From positions 1 to 25,961 of the forward strand of contig ONFH01000043.1 in assembly GCA_900317015.1 (NCBI GenBank): a stretch of 25,961 nt of DNA, written 5' to 3'. Below are positions 7,420-15,747 of the stretch, one piece after another. A model generated the notes under the pieces. It made no database searches, had not been told where the DNA came from, and saw only the letters and a program-made list of their open reading frames with translations. A program made the position numbers and the translations under genes. Source of the DNA: an uncultured Erysipelotrichaceae bacterium. Lineage in GTDB: Bacteria > Bacillota_I > Bacilli_A > Erysipelotrichales > Coprobacillaceae. Numbering within the stretch: the first letter of the stretch is position 1; each line of letters opens with the position of its first letter.

Positions 7420-8700
7420 ATGAAATTTATCGATCAGGTATCCATTTATGCCGAAGCTGGCAAAGGTGGCGATGGTGTTGTCGCATTCAGACGTGAAGCC
7501 CATGTCCCTAAAGGTGGCCCAGCTGGCGGTGACGGCGGTAAGGGTGGTTCCATTATTTTTGAAGCCACAAATTCCTTAACGACTTTACTTGATTTACGTT
7601 ATAACCGAGAATATAAAGCGCGTGCCGGCGGTAACGGCATGGCGAAGAAGATGCATGGTGCCGATGCCGATGATCTCATCATCAAAGTTCCTGTGGGAAC
7701 TGTGGTTTCTGATGAAGATCGTGACAAGATCATCTGTGACCTTGTTAAAGATGGTCAGCGTGCCACTGTCTGCAAAGGCGGTCGTGGCGGCCGTGGCAAT
7801 GCCCGTTTTGCGACTTCTCGTAACCCAGCGCCAAAGATCTGTGAAAATGGCGAACCAGGGGAAAAGAAGAATTTAAAAGTGGAATTAAAGCTTTTAGCCG
7901 ACGTTGGTCTTGTTGGTTTCCCAAGTGTTGGAAAATCTACATTATTATCCGTCGTTTCTAAAGCACGACCAAAGATCGCCGATTATCATTTCACGACGAT
8001 CGTGCCAAACTTAGGCGTTGTGCAGGTCAAGGACGGTCGTTCCTTCGTTATGGCCGACTTACCAGGCTTGATTGAAGGTGCCTCACAGGGCAAAGGCTTA
8101 GGACACCAGTTCTTAAGACATATTGAAAGATGTCGTGTTATCGTTCATGTCATCGATATGTCCGGTTCTGAAGGCCGTGATCCTTATGAAGATTATGTCC
8201 AGATCAATAAGGAATTAGGCGAATATAAATATGGCTTATTAGATCGTCCACAGATCATTGTGGCCAATAAGATGGACTTAGATCCCGCTGAAGAAAACTT
8301 GGAAGAATTCAAGAAGAAAGTCGGCGATGATGTGAAGATCTATCCAATCATTGCGCCAATTCATGAAGGCTTAGATGCTTTATTATATGCGATCGGTGAT
8401 GCCTTAGACAAAGCCCCAATTTCCACAATGGAAGAAGAAGAGGATACCGTTCTTTATTCTTATGAAGACGAAGATGTCCCACCATTTGAGATCCATAATG
8501 AAGGGAATGGTTACTTTGTCGTCACTGGTGAAAAAGTGGAACGTCTGGTACAGATGGCAGCTTTATACACTGATGATGGCTTCAACCGTTTTGCTCGTCA
8601 GATCAGAAATATGGGTGTCGATGAAGGCTTACGTATTGCCGGTGCCAAAGATGGCGATACGATCCGTATCTACGACTTTGAATTTACATTCTCAGACTAA
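7420..8700 (+). CDS. obg: GTPase Obg/CgtA
   Basis: Obg is an essential 50S-assembly and stress-linked GTPase. The 426-residue protein has the glycine-rich Obg fold at residues 1-158 (KGGDGVVAFRREA, GGKGGS, GGRGGRGNARF). The G domain has G1 GFPSVGKST at 166-174, G3 DLPGLIEGA and G4 ANKMD. A C-terminal OCT domain spans about 345-426. The start is supported by AAGGAGG at 7406-7412. It follows rpmA, as is usual, but a terminator separates them and no separate promoter is apparent. A long perfect hairpin begins at its stop codon. Confidence 0.97.
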   Translation: MKFIDQVSIYAEAGKGGDGVVAFRREAHVPKGGPAGGDGGKGGSIIFEATNSLTTLLDLRYNREYKARAGGNGMAKKMHGADADDLIIKVPVGTVVSDEDRDKIICDLVKDGQRATVCKGGRGGRGNARFATSRNPAPKICENGEPGEKKNLKVELKLLADVGLVGFPSVGKSTLLSVVSKARPKIADYHFTTIVPNLGVVQVKDGRSFVMADLPGLIEGASQGKGLGHQFLRHIERCRVIVHVIDMSGSEGRDPYEDYVQINKELGEYKYGLLDRPQIIVANKMDLDPAEENLEEFKKKVGDDVKIYPIIAPIHEGLDALLYAIGDALDKAPISTMEEEEDTVLYSYEDEDVPPFEIHNEGNGYFVVTGEKVERLVQMAALYTDDGFNRFARQIRNMGVDEGLRIAGAKDGDTIRIYDFEFTFSD

Positions 8701-8727
8701 CAAAGGACCTCAATCGAGGTCCTTTGT
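8700..8727. terminator. Hairpin between convergent obg and thpR
   Basis: The 12-bp perfect stem ACAAAGGACCTC/GAGGTCCTTTGT has a four-base loop. It starts at the last base of obg and includes the stop codon of the convergent thpR. Neither side has a long T run, so it is a probable shared transcript end with moderate strength. Confidence 0.65.
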
Positions 8728-9240
8728 CTTATCGATATTGATACCAATTCTGGTGTTTTCATAAGGAATGGATTCAAGCAGATGAAAAGATGAGACGGTA
8801 AGCGTTAACGGCAGGCTTAATTGTGGCTCTTCTTTTAAGATCGTCTTTCTTGATAAAGTCAGATGAGGTAAGAACTGGCGATCATGAAAAGCCACCTGAT
8901 GTTTTTTAAGCGCATCGGTTAAAGCCTTCTGCAAAGCATAAAGGGCCTCATCTTGAGAACTCGTTAAATAATAAAGACGGCTGTCTTTTTGATCTGGGAA
9001 ATAGCCAAGCTTGCTTAACTGAAATGTGAAAGGCTCAAAGCTGATGCTTTCACGGATCAGGCGTAATAAGGAGAGGTCCTCATCACCGACATTACCTAAA
9101 AAGGCTAACGTCATATGCATACTATTTTTAGGAATTGGCTTGCCTTCACTGCAGGCCTTTATAAACTCTGAGCGGAGCTTTATGAGGGCCTTTGTTTCTT
9201 CCTCATTAAAGGTCACCGCATAATAGACACGATGTTCCAT
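8710..9240 (-). CDS. thpR: RNA 2',3'-cyclic phosphodiesterase / 2'-5' RNA ligase family protein
   Basis: The 176-residue protein belongs to the 2H phosphoesterase superfamily. Both HxT motifs are visible: His42-x-Thr44 in HMTLAFLG and His126-x-Thr128 in PHLTLSRK. Bacterial members open 2',3'-cyclic phosphates on RNA or ligate tRNA halves in vitro; the natural substrate is unclear. The start at 9240 (MEHRVYYAV) has GAGG eight bases upstream, whereas the earlier in-frame ATGs overlap or precede that site. It is the only - strand gene in the window, divergent from ruvA and convergent with obg. Confidence 0.88.
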   Translation of the reverse strand: MEHRVYYAVTFNEEETKALIKLRSEFIKACSEGKPIPKNSMHMTLAFLGNVGDEDLSLLRLIRESISFEPFTFQLSKLGYFPDQKDSRLYYLTSSQDEALYALQKALTDALKKHQVAFHDRQFLPHLTLSRKTILKEEPQLSLPLTLTVSSFHLLESIPYENTRIGINIDKTKDLD

Positions 9241-9258
9241 GATCATCACCTCATCTCT

Positions 9259-9287
9259 AGTATATTTCAAGGACGGGGAAGATACAA
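9259..9287 (-). promoter_or_regulatory. Promoter of thpR
   Basis: Read on the - strand: TTGTAT (9287-9282), 17 bases, TATACT (9264-9259), about 20 bases before the thpR start codon. Confidence 0.6.
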
Positions 9288-9302
9288 ATTTTACAATAAC
9301 TA

Positions 9303-9311
9303 TGGTAAAAT
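9303..9311 (+). promoter_or_regulatory. Extended -10 promoter of ruvAB
   Basis: TGGTAAAAT matches an extended -10 (TGn plus TAAAAT). The -35 region is poor (ATACAA at 9282-9287, 18 bases upstream) and is the same block used as the thpR -35 on the other strand, so the two divergent promoters overlap. Confidence 0.5.
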
Positions 9312-9334
9312 AGATGACCGTAAGGAGTAATGAT

Positions 9335-9904
9335 ATGTATAGTTATATCAAAGGAGTGGTCACAGGATTTTACTCTGACCATGTTGTTTTAGAAAATAAT
9401 GGGATCGGTTATTTAATTTATGTCCCAAATCCCTATGTGTATAAGAAAAATGAAGAAGTCACGATGTATGTCTATCAGTCTATTACAGAAAATGATATGC
9501 GTCTTTATGGCTTTTCGAGTGAGGAACAAAAGAATCTGTTCTTAATGCTTATTAAGGTCAAAGGCATTGGCCCTAAGAGTGCGGTTGCCATTTTAGCAAG
9601 CGGCGAAGTCAATGACATTATCAATGCCATTGAAAACTCAAATACAAAATACTTAAAGAGCTTCCCAGGCATCGGCCCCAAGGCCGCTTCCCAGATCATC
9701 TTAGACTTACAAGGCAAGTTCGATGGTATCCAGCGCTTAGAAGCCATTGCCTCTGATAATCCAAATTATGAAGAAGCCAGTGAAGTGCTTATTGCCTTAG
9801 GTTATAAGGATAAAGAAGTTGAAAGAGTCATGAAGACTTTAAAGAATGAAGACCTTGATACCAATGGTTATGTCAAGAAAGCCTTAGCATTAATGGTCAA
9901 ATAA
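9335..9904 (+). CDS. ruvA: Holliday junction branch migration protein RuvA
   Basis: RuvA binds four-way junctions as a tetramer and recruits RuvB. The 189-residue protein starts MYSYIKGVVTGF (OB-fold domain, about 1-63). It has the paired helix-hairpin-helix motifs VKGIGPKSAVAIL and FPGIGPKAASQIILDL, and a C-terminal domain III (ASEVLIALGYKDKEV) that contacts RuvB. AAGGAG at 9322-9327 selects the ATG at 9335 over the in-frame ATG at 9314, which would lie upstream of the site and almost at the transcription start. ruvB follows after 21 bases. Confidence 0.97.
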   Translation: MYSYIKGVVTGFYSDHVVLENNGIGYLIYVPNPYVYKKNEEVTMYVYQSITENDMRLYGFSSEEQKNLFLMLIKVKGIGPKSAVAILASGEVNDIINAIENSNTKYLKSFPGIGPKAASQIILDLQGKFDGIQRLEAIASDNPNYEEASEVLIALGYKDKEVERVMKTLKNEDLDTNGYVKKALALMVK

Positions 9905-9925
9905 TAGAAAGGAGCAGGAACACCT

Positions 9926-10921
9926 ATGGATGAAGAAATCTATGATTTACAAGAGCATCCAGAAGACGAGGAAGCCAGTCTTCGTCCAACGTCCTTTGAA
10001 GAGTACATTGGACAGGACGATTTAAAAGCAAACTTGAAGATCTTCGTCTCCGCTGCCAAAAAGCGTGATGAAACGCTTGATCATGTCTTATTATATGGTC
10101 CACCAGGACTTGGCAAGACGACCATGGCGATGATCATTGCCAATGAAATGGGCTCCCATATTAAGATCGTCACAGCCCCAGCCATCGATAAGACCGGTGA
10201 CTTAGTGGCCATCTTAACATCTCTTTCCCCAGGAGATGTCTTATTTATTGATGAGATCCATCGTTTAAATAAAGTGGTAGAAGAAATTCTCTATCCCGCT
10301 ATGGAAGATTTCTGTGTCGATGTTATGATCGGTAAGGAAACACCAAGAAGCGTGCGTATTGATTTACCACCATTCACTTTAGTGGGGGCAACGACACGTG
10401 CCGGGGATTTAAGTGCGCCATTACGTGATCGTTTCGGGATCGTATCCAAGTTAGATTATTATAATGAAGAGGATCTGACAAAGATCATCGATCGTACATC
10501 CCATGTCTATCATTATGAGATGGATGATGCTGCCGAACATGAATTAGCCAGACGTTCCCGTGGGACCCCACGTATTGCCAATCGTCTCTTTAGACGTGTC
10601 CGTGACTTTGCCCAGTTCTATGATGAAGACACGATCAGTGTCGAGCGTACCAAAGAAGCCTTGGATCGTTTAAAAGTCGATAACTTAGGCTTAGATGATG
10701 TCGATCGTCGTTATTTACTTGGCATTATCAATCGTTATAATGGTGGTCCAGTGGGACTTGAAGCCTTAGCGGCTTCAATTGGTGAAGAACCGATCACCTT
10801 AGAAGATGTCTATGAGCCTTATTTATTACAAAAAGGCTTAGTCAAAAGAACCCATCGGGGTCGTATTGCCACGCAGCTTGCTTATGACCACTTTCATATT
10901 GTCAGAGAGTTTGATGAATAA
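9926..10921 (+). CDS. ruvB: Holliday junction branch migration helicase RuvB
   Basis: RuvB is the AAA+ ring motor of the RuvAB complex. The 331-residue protein has Walker A GPPGLGKTT at residues 58-66, Walker B FIDEIH at 107-112, sensor 1 GATTRAGDLS, the arginine-finger region LRDRFGI, and a C-terminal winged helix ending with QKGLVKRTHRGRIAT. The length is standard. AAAGGAG lies about 12 bases before the ATG. Its last codons form the 5' arm of a terminator that separates ruvAB from comEA. Confidence 0.98.
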   Translation: MDEEIYDLQEHPEDEEASLRPTSFEEYIGQDDLKANLKIFVSAAKKRDETLDHVLLYGPPGLGKTTMAMIIANEMGSHIKIVTAPAIDKTGDLVAILTSLSPGDVLFIDEIHRLNKVVEEILYPAMEDFCVDVMIGKETPRSVRIDLPPFTLVGATTRAGDLSAPLRDRFGIVSKLDYYNEEDLTKIIDRTSHVYHYEMDDAAEHELARRSRGTPRIANRLFRRVRDFAQFYDEDTISVERTKEALDRLKVDNLGLDDVDRRYLLGIINRYNGGPVGLEALAASIGEEPITLEDVYEPYLLQKGLVKRTHRGRIATQLAYDHFHIVREFDE

Positions 10922-10934
10922 ACTCTCTTTTTTT
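10904..10934 (+). terminator. Intrinsic terminator overlapping the ruvB stop, just before comEA
   Basis: AGAGAGTTT (10904-10912) pairs perfectly with AAACTCTCT (10920-10928) around a seven-base loop and runs into seven T (10928-10934). The 5' arm codes for the last residues of RuvB, and the stop codon lies between loop and 3' arm. Only five bases separate the T run from the comEA start codon. Confidence 0.85.
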
Positions 10935-10939
10935 GTACC

Positions 10940-11416
10940 ATGAAGAAGTTAAAGATCTTTGGTCTTCTACTTTTAAGCATTGCCTCCATGATCTATGGCT
11001 ATGTTTCACCGGAGAAAGTGGCAGTGAAACATAAAGAAAGTCCTTCGATCACTTTAGCAGGGGCTTTTCAAAAGACCGGCAAATACAAGATCAAGAATAC
11101 GAAGACCTTAACATTAAAAGATGTCATCAAGGATGTGGGTGTGAAAAAGAATGCCAATATGAAGGCTGTGAATATCAATGCCCATGTTTCTAGCGAACAG
11201 TCGATCTACTTACCAGAAAAACATAAGAAGATGATCTCCTTAAACAAAGCAGATGCCAAAACCCTGCAGCAGTTACCAGGGGTGGGAGAGAAGACGGCCG
11301 AAAAGATCATCGCTTATCGGAAATTACATAAGTTCAATTGGATCGAAGAGATCACCAATGTCTCCGGCATTGGCGAAAAACGCTTTGATAATTACAAGGA
11401 GTACTTATGTTTGTAA
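10940..11416 (+). CDS. comEA: Competence protein ComEA, helix-hairpin-helix DNA receptor
   Basis: ComEA is the membrane-anchored double-stranded DNA receptor for transformation. The 158-residue protein has an N-terminal hydrophobic anchor (LKIFGLLLLSIASMIYGYVS, residues 4-23), a short SLBB-like segment (about 40-95), and a C-terminal helix-hairpin-helix pair (SLNKADAKTLQQLPGVGEKT, then TNVSGIGEKRF). No ribosome binding site precedes the ATG: the five bases before it follow the T run of the ruvB terminator. A later start would remove the anchor, so 10940 is kept. It overlaps comEC by ten bases. Confidence 0.92.
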   Translation: MKKLKIFGLLLLSIASMIYGYVSPEKVAVKHKESPSITLAGAFQKTGKYKIKNTKTLTLKDVIKDVGVKKNANMKAVNINAHVSSEQSIYLPEKHKKMISLNKADAKTLQQLPGVGEKTAEKIIAYRKLHKFNWIEEITNVSGIGEKRFDNYKEYLCL

Positions 11417-13407
11417 GATATCATCTGATCTACTATGCCATCTTCTCTCTTTTATTAGTGATTAGTGAATATGTCCATCCCATCTTTGCCTTAGTCTTAG
11501 CCATCTACGTGATCTTTATGATCTTACGAGTGGGATGGAAGTCGCTCATCATTTGTGTGATCTTAGCTGTCCCTCTTTTAAGAACCATTTCCACACCATC
11601 AATTCCTCGTGAACTTCATGGTTACGTCGTGGCGAAAGGAACGAATAACATCGTGATAAAAACAGATGTGGGAAAAATAAAGGTCTATACCGAAAAGTCC
11701 TTTCGTTACCTGGATGAGATCACCTTTACGAGTGAAGCTTTAGAGATCAGACCGTCACAAAATGATAACGGCTTTGATGAGAGCCACTATTTAAAAGGGG
11801 CACATATCATTGGCAAGGTGGCGATGAAGAAGCTACTCCGCTCTCAACATCACTTCAGTTTTGCCAATGTCATTGAAGATCATCTCTCACAAAACAAGAC
11901 AATGCGTTCTTACCAGCGATTATTCTTACTGGGGATGAAGGATGAGGAGATCAAGGAAGACTATGCCTCTATGACTTCCTTAAGTATTGTTCATATGTTT
12001 GCCTTATCTGGCATGCATATTGCGATCCTTTATAGCCTATTAAGTCAGGCCTTTGGCTTGATCCTCCCGAAGAACCAGGCCAAATGGGCTGCCAAGATTG
12101 CCATTGGCTTTTATGTCTGGTCGATTCCTTATAATATCTCATTGCATCGTGCCTTTGGCGTTCTGATCCTCAATGATGTTTTAAAAAAGAAGTTCAATAG
12201 CCTAGATACCTTATCGATGCTCGTGATTGGCCATCTAATCTATAATCCTTATGTCTTTTATTCTACATCTTTTGTTTTTTCTTATTTTGTTTATTTGATG
12301 GTTATTCTAACGGCTCGCTATAAGTACAATACCGTTCTTATTTATATGAGCTCCTTACCGTTAGTAATGAGTATGAACTATCAGGTCAATATCTTATCAT
12401 TCCTTTTAGCAGATCTGTTAATGCCTTTTGTGGAAGGCTTTTATGTCTTAACGCTAGGGGCGACAGTCTTTTCAATCTTAAAATTACCGCTCAGCTTGAT
12501 GCTTTACATCTTTGGTAATCTATTAAGGATGACACAGGCGCTCTCACGTTTCTTAAGCTTTCAGAAGCCGACCTTATTATTTATTGGCTTATACTATTAT
12601 GCCTTTTTGATGATCCTCTATCATTTAGATGATGCCCATTCCATTAAGAAATATATCCTCTTCTTGACTTCACTCTTGATTGCCTTTCATATCTATTCCA
12701 TTTATAAGCCATATAGTGAAGTTGGGATGGTCAATGTCGGCCAGGGCGACTGTTCTTATATTCGTCTTCCATGGAATGAGGGCAACTTCCTCATTGATAC
12801 CGGTGGGAATCGTCATTATGATGTGGCGACTTATAATGTCATCCCATTCCTAAGATCAAAAGGGATCGATCATTTAGATACTGTTTATATCTCGCATGGT
12901 GACTTTGACCACTGTGGCGCTTTAGATTCCCTAAAGCTACATTATCCAGTCAAGAAAGTCATTAAGACCTATCAGAAGCCAAAGACGATCGGTCCGATGA
13001 CGATCCGTTTTCTCAAACGAACAAAGACGTTTGGCAATGAGAATGATGACTGTCAGGTGCAGTATGTTACGCTCCATGGTCTTCATTATTTATTTACCGG
13101 TGATATTTCCGCAGAAGCTGAAAGTAATTTAGTCGATCATTATAAAACGCTAGATGTTGATGTCTTAAAGGTCGCTCATCATGGTTCAAGGTATTCTAGT
13201 TCCGTTAAGTTCTTTGAAATGGTCAGCCCAAAGATCGCTTTTATAGGCGTCGGGAAGAACAACTTCTACGGGCATCCAGGAGATATCGTGATCAAACGAC
13301 TCAATGAACGTGGTGTCTATATCTTAAGAACTGATCAGGATGGAAACTTCTGTATTCGTGATTATGTCTTTATGAGCGGTCACTACGTTTTTAAACACAG
13401 CCATTAA
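11407..13407 (+). CDS. comEC: DNA internalization channel protein ComEC/Rec2
   Basis: ComEC moves single-stranded DNA across the membrane during transformation. The 666-residue protein begins with two hydrophobic segments and an OB-like domain (about 60-145). Next comes the polytopic competence domain (about 160-430, with ALSGMHIAILYSLLSQAFG). The C-terminus is a metallo-beta-lactamase domain from about residue 438: VNVGQGDCS, LIDTGG, ISHGDFDHCG (near 494), DVLKVAHHGSRYSS (near 585) and FYGHPGD. AAGGAG within the end of comEA supports the start. holA, which often follows comEC, is instead about 9 kb downstream at 22561. Confidence 0.95.
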   Translation: MFVRYHLIYYAIFSLLLVISEYVHPIFALVLAIYVIFMILRVGWKSLIICVILAVPLLRTISTPSIPRELHGYVVAKGTNNIVIKTDVGKIKVYTEKSFRYLDEITFTSEALEIRPSQNDNGFDESHYLKGAHIIGKVAMKKLLRSQHHFSFANVIEDHLSQNKTMRSYQRLFLLGMKDEEIKEDYASMTSLSIVHMFALSGMHIAILYSLLSQAFGLILPKNQAKWAAKIAIGFYVWSIPYNISLHRAFGVLILNDVLKKKFNSLDTLSMLVIGHLIYNPYVFYSTSFVFSYFVYLMVILTARYKYNTVLIYMSSLPLVMSMNYQVNILSFLLADLLMPFVEGFYVLTLGATVFSILKLPLSLMLYIFGNLLRMTQALSRFLSFQKPTLLFIGLYYYAFLMILYHLDDAHSIKKYILFLTSLLIAFHIYSIYKPYSEVGMVNVGQGDCSYIRLPWNEGNFLIDTGGNRHYDVATYNVIPFLRSKGIDHLDTVYISHGDFDHCGALDSLKLHYPVKKVIKTYQKPKTIGPMTIRFLKRTKTFGNENDDCQVQYVTLHGLHYLFTGDISAEAESNLVDHYKTLDVDVLKVAHHGSRYSSSVKFFEMVSPKIAFIGVGKNNFYGHPGDIVIKRLNERGVYILRTDQDGNFCIRDYVFMSGHYVFKHSH

Positions 13408-13435
13408 AATCATAACATAAAGGGGGTGAGGGATC

Positions 13436-14079
13436 GTGATATTGAATAAGTACGATCAAAGATGGAAACATGATTATCTTTTCAAACGATCGTCAATGCT
13501 CTGTTTTCCTCAGTGATCACGATCCTGTTTGCCCTCTATAATAGTGTCTTAGGAATCCGTTATAAAATGATGTGGAATGGCTATATCAGTGTGTATTATT
13601 ATTTATTGACGATCTTGCGTGCCTATATTGTTCATGTATCTCTTAAATATAAACAAGTAGATGATCAAAGCAGAAATCAGGTGTATCGGCGAGCATCATT
13701 GATCCTCATTGCCTTAAATATTTCCCTGATCATCCCGCTGAAACTGATGATCTTAGATGATAAAAACGTGACCATGACATTAAGACCAGCTTTATGACTA
13801 GCCGTTTATACCTTATATAAAGTGATCATGGCTTTCATCAATAGGAAAGTCGTGCGTCATATCAAAGATGTTTTGGTCAAGCTGCTTAGAAATATCAATT
13901 TTATTGATGCCTTAATCTCCTTGTTAACACTGCAAAATACACTCTTGGTGATCAAGAAAGCAGCCCAACAAAGGGATATGCTTAGACTGTCTGCTTTTAC
14001 GACGACCGTCGCCTTAGTTATCATCACCGGCATGACCGTGTGGAATGTCGTGAAAAGTTTAAAAAGACGTTCACGATAA
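13436..14079 (+). pseudogene. Broken gene for a small polytopic membrane protein
   Basis: A strong GGGGGTGAGG site precedes a GTG at 13436. The reading frame opens with KYDQRWKHDYLFK, then loses one base near 13495. The downstream frame continues IVNALFSSVITILFALYNSV and further hydrophobic segments. A second lesion is an in-frame TGA at 13795-13797 after MTLRPAL, beyond which the same frame continues LAVYTLYKVIMAFINRK to the stop at 14079. Restored, it would be about 214 residues with five or six membrane segments and a basic C-terminus. I cannot name a function. TGA is a normal stop in the neighbours, so reassignment to Trp is not the explanation. The two fragments read separately (13513-13797, 13822-14079) are unlikely to be genes. 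Confidence 0.72.
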
Positions 14080-14093
14080 AGATGTGTCCCTAT

Positions 14094-14123
14094 TTGACGT
14101 TAAAATCACTCTGGTGTTAAAAT
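14094..14123 (+). promoter_or_regulatory. Promoter of the RpiR-family gene, with a direct repeat
   Basis: TTGACG (14094-14099), 18 bases, then TAAAAT (14118-14123) with an extended TGT in front. The octamer GTTAAAAT occurs at 14099-14106 and again at 14116-14123, offset by 17 bases, and could be an operator half-site pair. Confidence 0.65.
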
Positions 14124-14149
14124 AAAGCGACGAAAAGAGAGGAAAGCGT

Positions 14150-14998
14150 ATGTCAAATTCTTCAGTTATTAATACATTAAATGTCTTATATGATTCGTTT
14201 GCTCAGAAAGAGAAGCTCGTGGCGAATTATGTCTTGGAACATCCTCGTGATGTCGTCAATATGACATCACGTGATTTAGCAAGCACCTGTGATACAAGTG
14301 TAACGACGATCACACGTCTCACGAAGAAGTGTGGGGTGGAGAGCTTTCATCAGTTTAAAGTCATCTTAGCCCGTGATCTGGTGTTAAATGATGAGGATGT
14401 GAAAGTGTCTTCCTCTATTTCTATGCAGGATGTGCATGGGTCATTGCTTAATATTCAGGCTAACAAGATTGAAGAACTCAAGGCGACGATTGCGTTAATT
14501 GATGAAGACGCCATCACGAAGGTCATCAATCACATTAAAGATTCATCCTGCGTACAGATCGTGGCCGTCGGCAATACGATTCCGGTTGCTATCAATGCGG
14601 AATATATGTTTAATGAAATTGGCATCCGTGCTGTTTCTGGTACGATTTGGGAGACACAATTAGCGTTTTCAATGACCTTAACAGATCAGGATGTTTTGAT
14701 TGCTATTTCCAATACGGGTGAGTCTAAACATGTCTTACAGATGATCGATAATGCGAAAAAGAAGGGGACATTCGTGGTCGGCATTACCAATAATGCCAAA
14801 TCTACTGTGGCGACTCGATCAGACGTCCACTTACAGACGGCGACAAGAGAAAAGCTCTTCTTAAATGAGTTCTATTTCTCAAGAGTCAGTGCAATGGAGA
14901 TCATTGAGATCCTTTATTTGTTTTTGACAGTGGGCAATGAAACAAGCTATAAGTACTTATCGGATTGTGAAAATATGATGGCGGATGAAAAATTGTAA
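14150..14998 (+). CDS. MurR/RpiR family transcriptional regulator
   Basis: The 282-residue protein has an N-terminal RpiR-type helix-turn-helix (about residues 1-77, with MTSRDLASTCDTSVTTITRL). A C-terminal SIS domain spans about 125-255 (VQIVAVGNTIPVA, then VLIAISNTGESKHVLQMI and VVGITNNAKST). SIS domains of this family bind phosphosugars, so the regulator probably senses a sugar phosphate. No sugar-metabolism gene is adjacent: a membrane pseudogene lies upstream and lemA downstream, each in its own unit. The target is therefore unknown; self-regulation is possible given the repeat in its promoter. GAGAGGAAAG supports the start. Confidence 0.9.
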   Translation: MSNSSVINTLNVLYDSFAQKEKLVANYVLEHPRDVVNMTSRDLASTCDTSVTTITRLTKKCGVESFHQFKVILARDLVLNDEDVKVSSSISMQDVHGSLLNIQANKIEELKATIALIDEDAITKVINHIKDSSCVQIVAVGNTIPVAINAEYMFNEIGIRAVSGTIWETQLAFSMTLTDQDVLIAISNTGESKHVLQMIDNAKKKGTFVVGITNNAKSTVATRSDVHLQTATREKLFLNEFYFSRVSAMEIIEILYLFLTVGNETSYKYLSDCENMMADEKL

Positions 14999-15010
14999 AG
15001 AATTATTTGT

Positions 15011-15042
15011 AAAGGAGATCTTAACGATAAGGTCTCCTTTTT
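15011..15042 (+). terminator. Intrinsic terminator after the RpiR-family gene
   Basis: AAAGGAGATCTTA pairs with TAAGGTCTCCTTT (two G-U pairs) around ACGA, followed by a short T tract. Confidence 0.8.
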
Positions 15043-15116
15043 ATAAGAATGATCATAAAATTTTGGATTATGAGACCAAATGAATGAAAATTTATTTTAT
15101 CTATAAATGATAAAGA

Positions 15117-15145
15117 TTGTGAAAATAGGATGAGTATTATAGAAT
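15117..15145 (+). promoter_or_regulatory. Promoter of the lemA operon
   Basis: TTGTGA (15117-15122), 17 bases, TAGAAT (15140-15145), about 34 bases before the lemA start codon. Confidence 0.55.
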
Positions 15146-15178
15146 GGGTATAAATAAAGGCAAAAGGAGGAATTTATT

Positions 15179-15733
15179 ATGATTGCTGGAATTATTATTG
15201 GCGTCATTGTCGTTGTGGTGTTGATTTTCTTTATCACCGGTTACAACGGATTTGTACGCTTACGTAATAACGTTGAGGAAGCTTTCTCAACAATGGATGT
15301 CTATATGAAGAAACGTTATGACTTGATCCCTAATTTAGTAGAGACAGTCAAAGGCTATGCCAAACATGAAAAGGAAACATTAGCTGCTGTTATGAGTGCC
15401 CGTAATGCGATCAAATCGGCTGGGACTGATGAAGAACGACTACAGGCTGAAAATCATTTGACGCAGACGTTAGGACATCTTTTTGCGGTTGCTGAAGCTT
15501 ATCCTGATTTAAAAGCAAATCAGAACTTCTTAAACTTGCAGAATCAGTTAACAAGTATTGAAGATGACATTGCCAACTCACGTAAATATTACAATGGCTG
15601 CGTGAAGCAATACAATACGAAGCGCGAGATGTTCCCAAGTAATATTATTGCGGGATTATTCCACTTCGAAAAGAAACCATTATACGAAATTGATGAGACT
15701 GAGCGTCAGAATGTGAATGTTTCATTTGAGTAA
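15179..15733 (+). CDS. lemA: LemA family protein
   Basis: The 184-residue protein has one N-terminal membrane segment (GIIIGVIVVVVLIFFITGYN, residues 4-23). The LemA helical-bundle signature follows: VEEAFSTMDVYMKKRYDLIPNL, TLAAVMSARNAI, YPDLKANQNFLNLQNQLTSIED, and SRKYYN. The family has an extracellular amino-terminus model and no established biochemical role. AAAAGGAGG at 15162-15170 supports the start. A DUF2207 gene follows after a few bases, a very common pairing that suggests the two proteins act together at the envelope. Confidence 0.95.
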   Translation: MIAGIIIGVIVVVVLIFFITGYNGFVRLRNNVEEAFSTMDVYMKKRYDLIPNLVETVKGYAKHEKETLAAVMSARNAIKSAGTDEERLQAENHLTQTLGHLFAVAEAYPDLKANQNFLNLQNQLTSIEDDIANSRKYYNGCVKQYNTKREMFPSNIIAGLFHFEKKPLYEIDETERQNVNVSFE

Positions 15734-15747
15734 AGGGTGTGATGCTT

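Noticed and set aside
13795..13797. In-frame TGA read as tryptophan, as in Mollicutes
   Set aside because: TGA ends several clear genes here (for example at 672-674, 1072-1074 and 5366-5368) and TGG is used for Trp, so the code is standard.
13822..14079. Separate 85-residue membrane protein gene
   Set aside because: It is in the same frame as the preceding fragment, has no ribosome binding site, and continues the same protein after a TGA.
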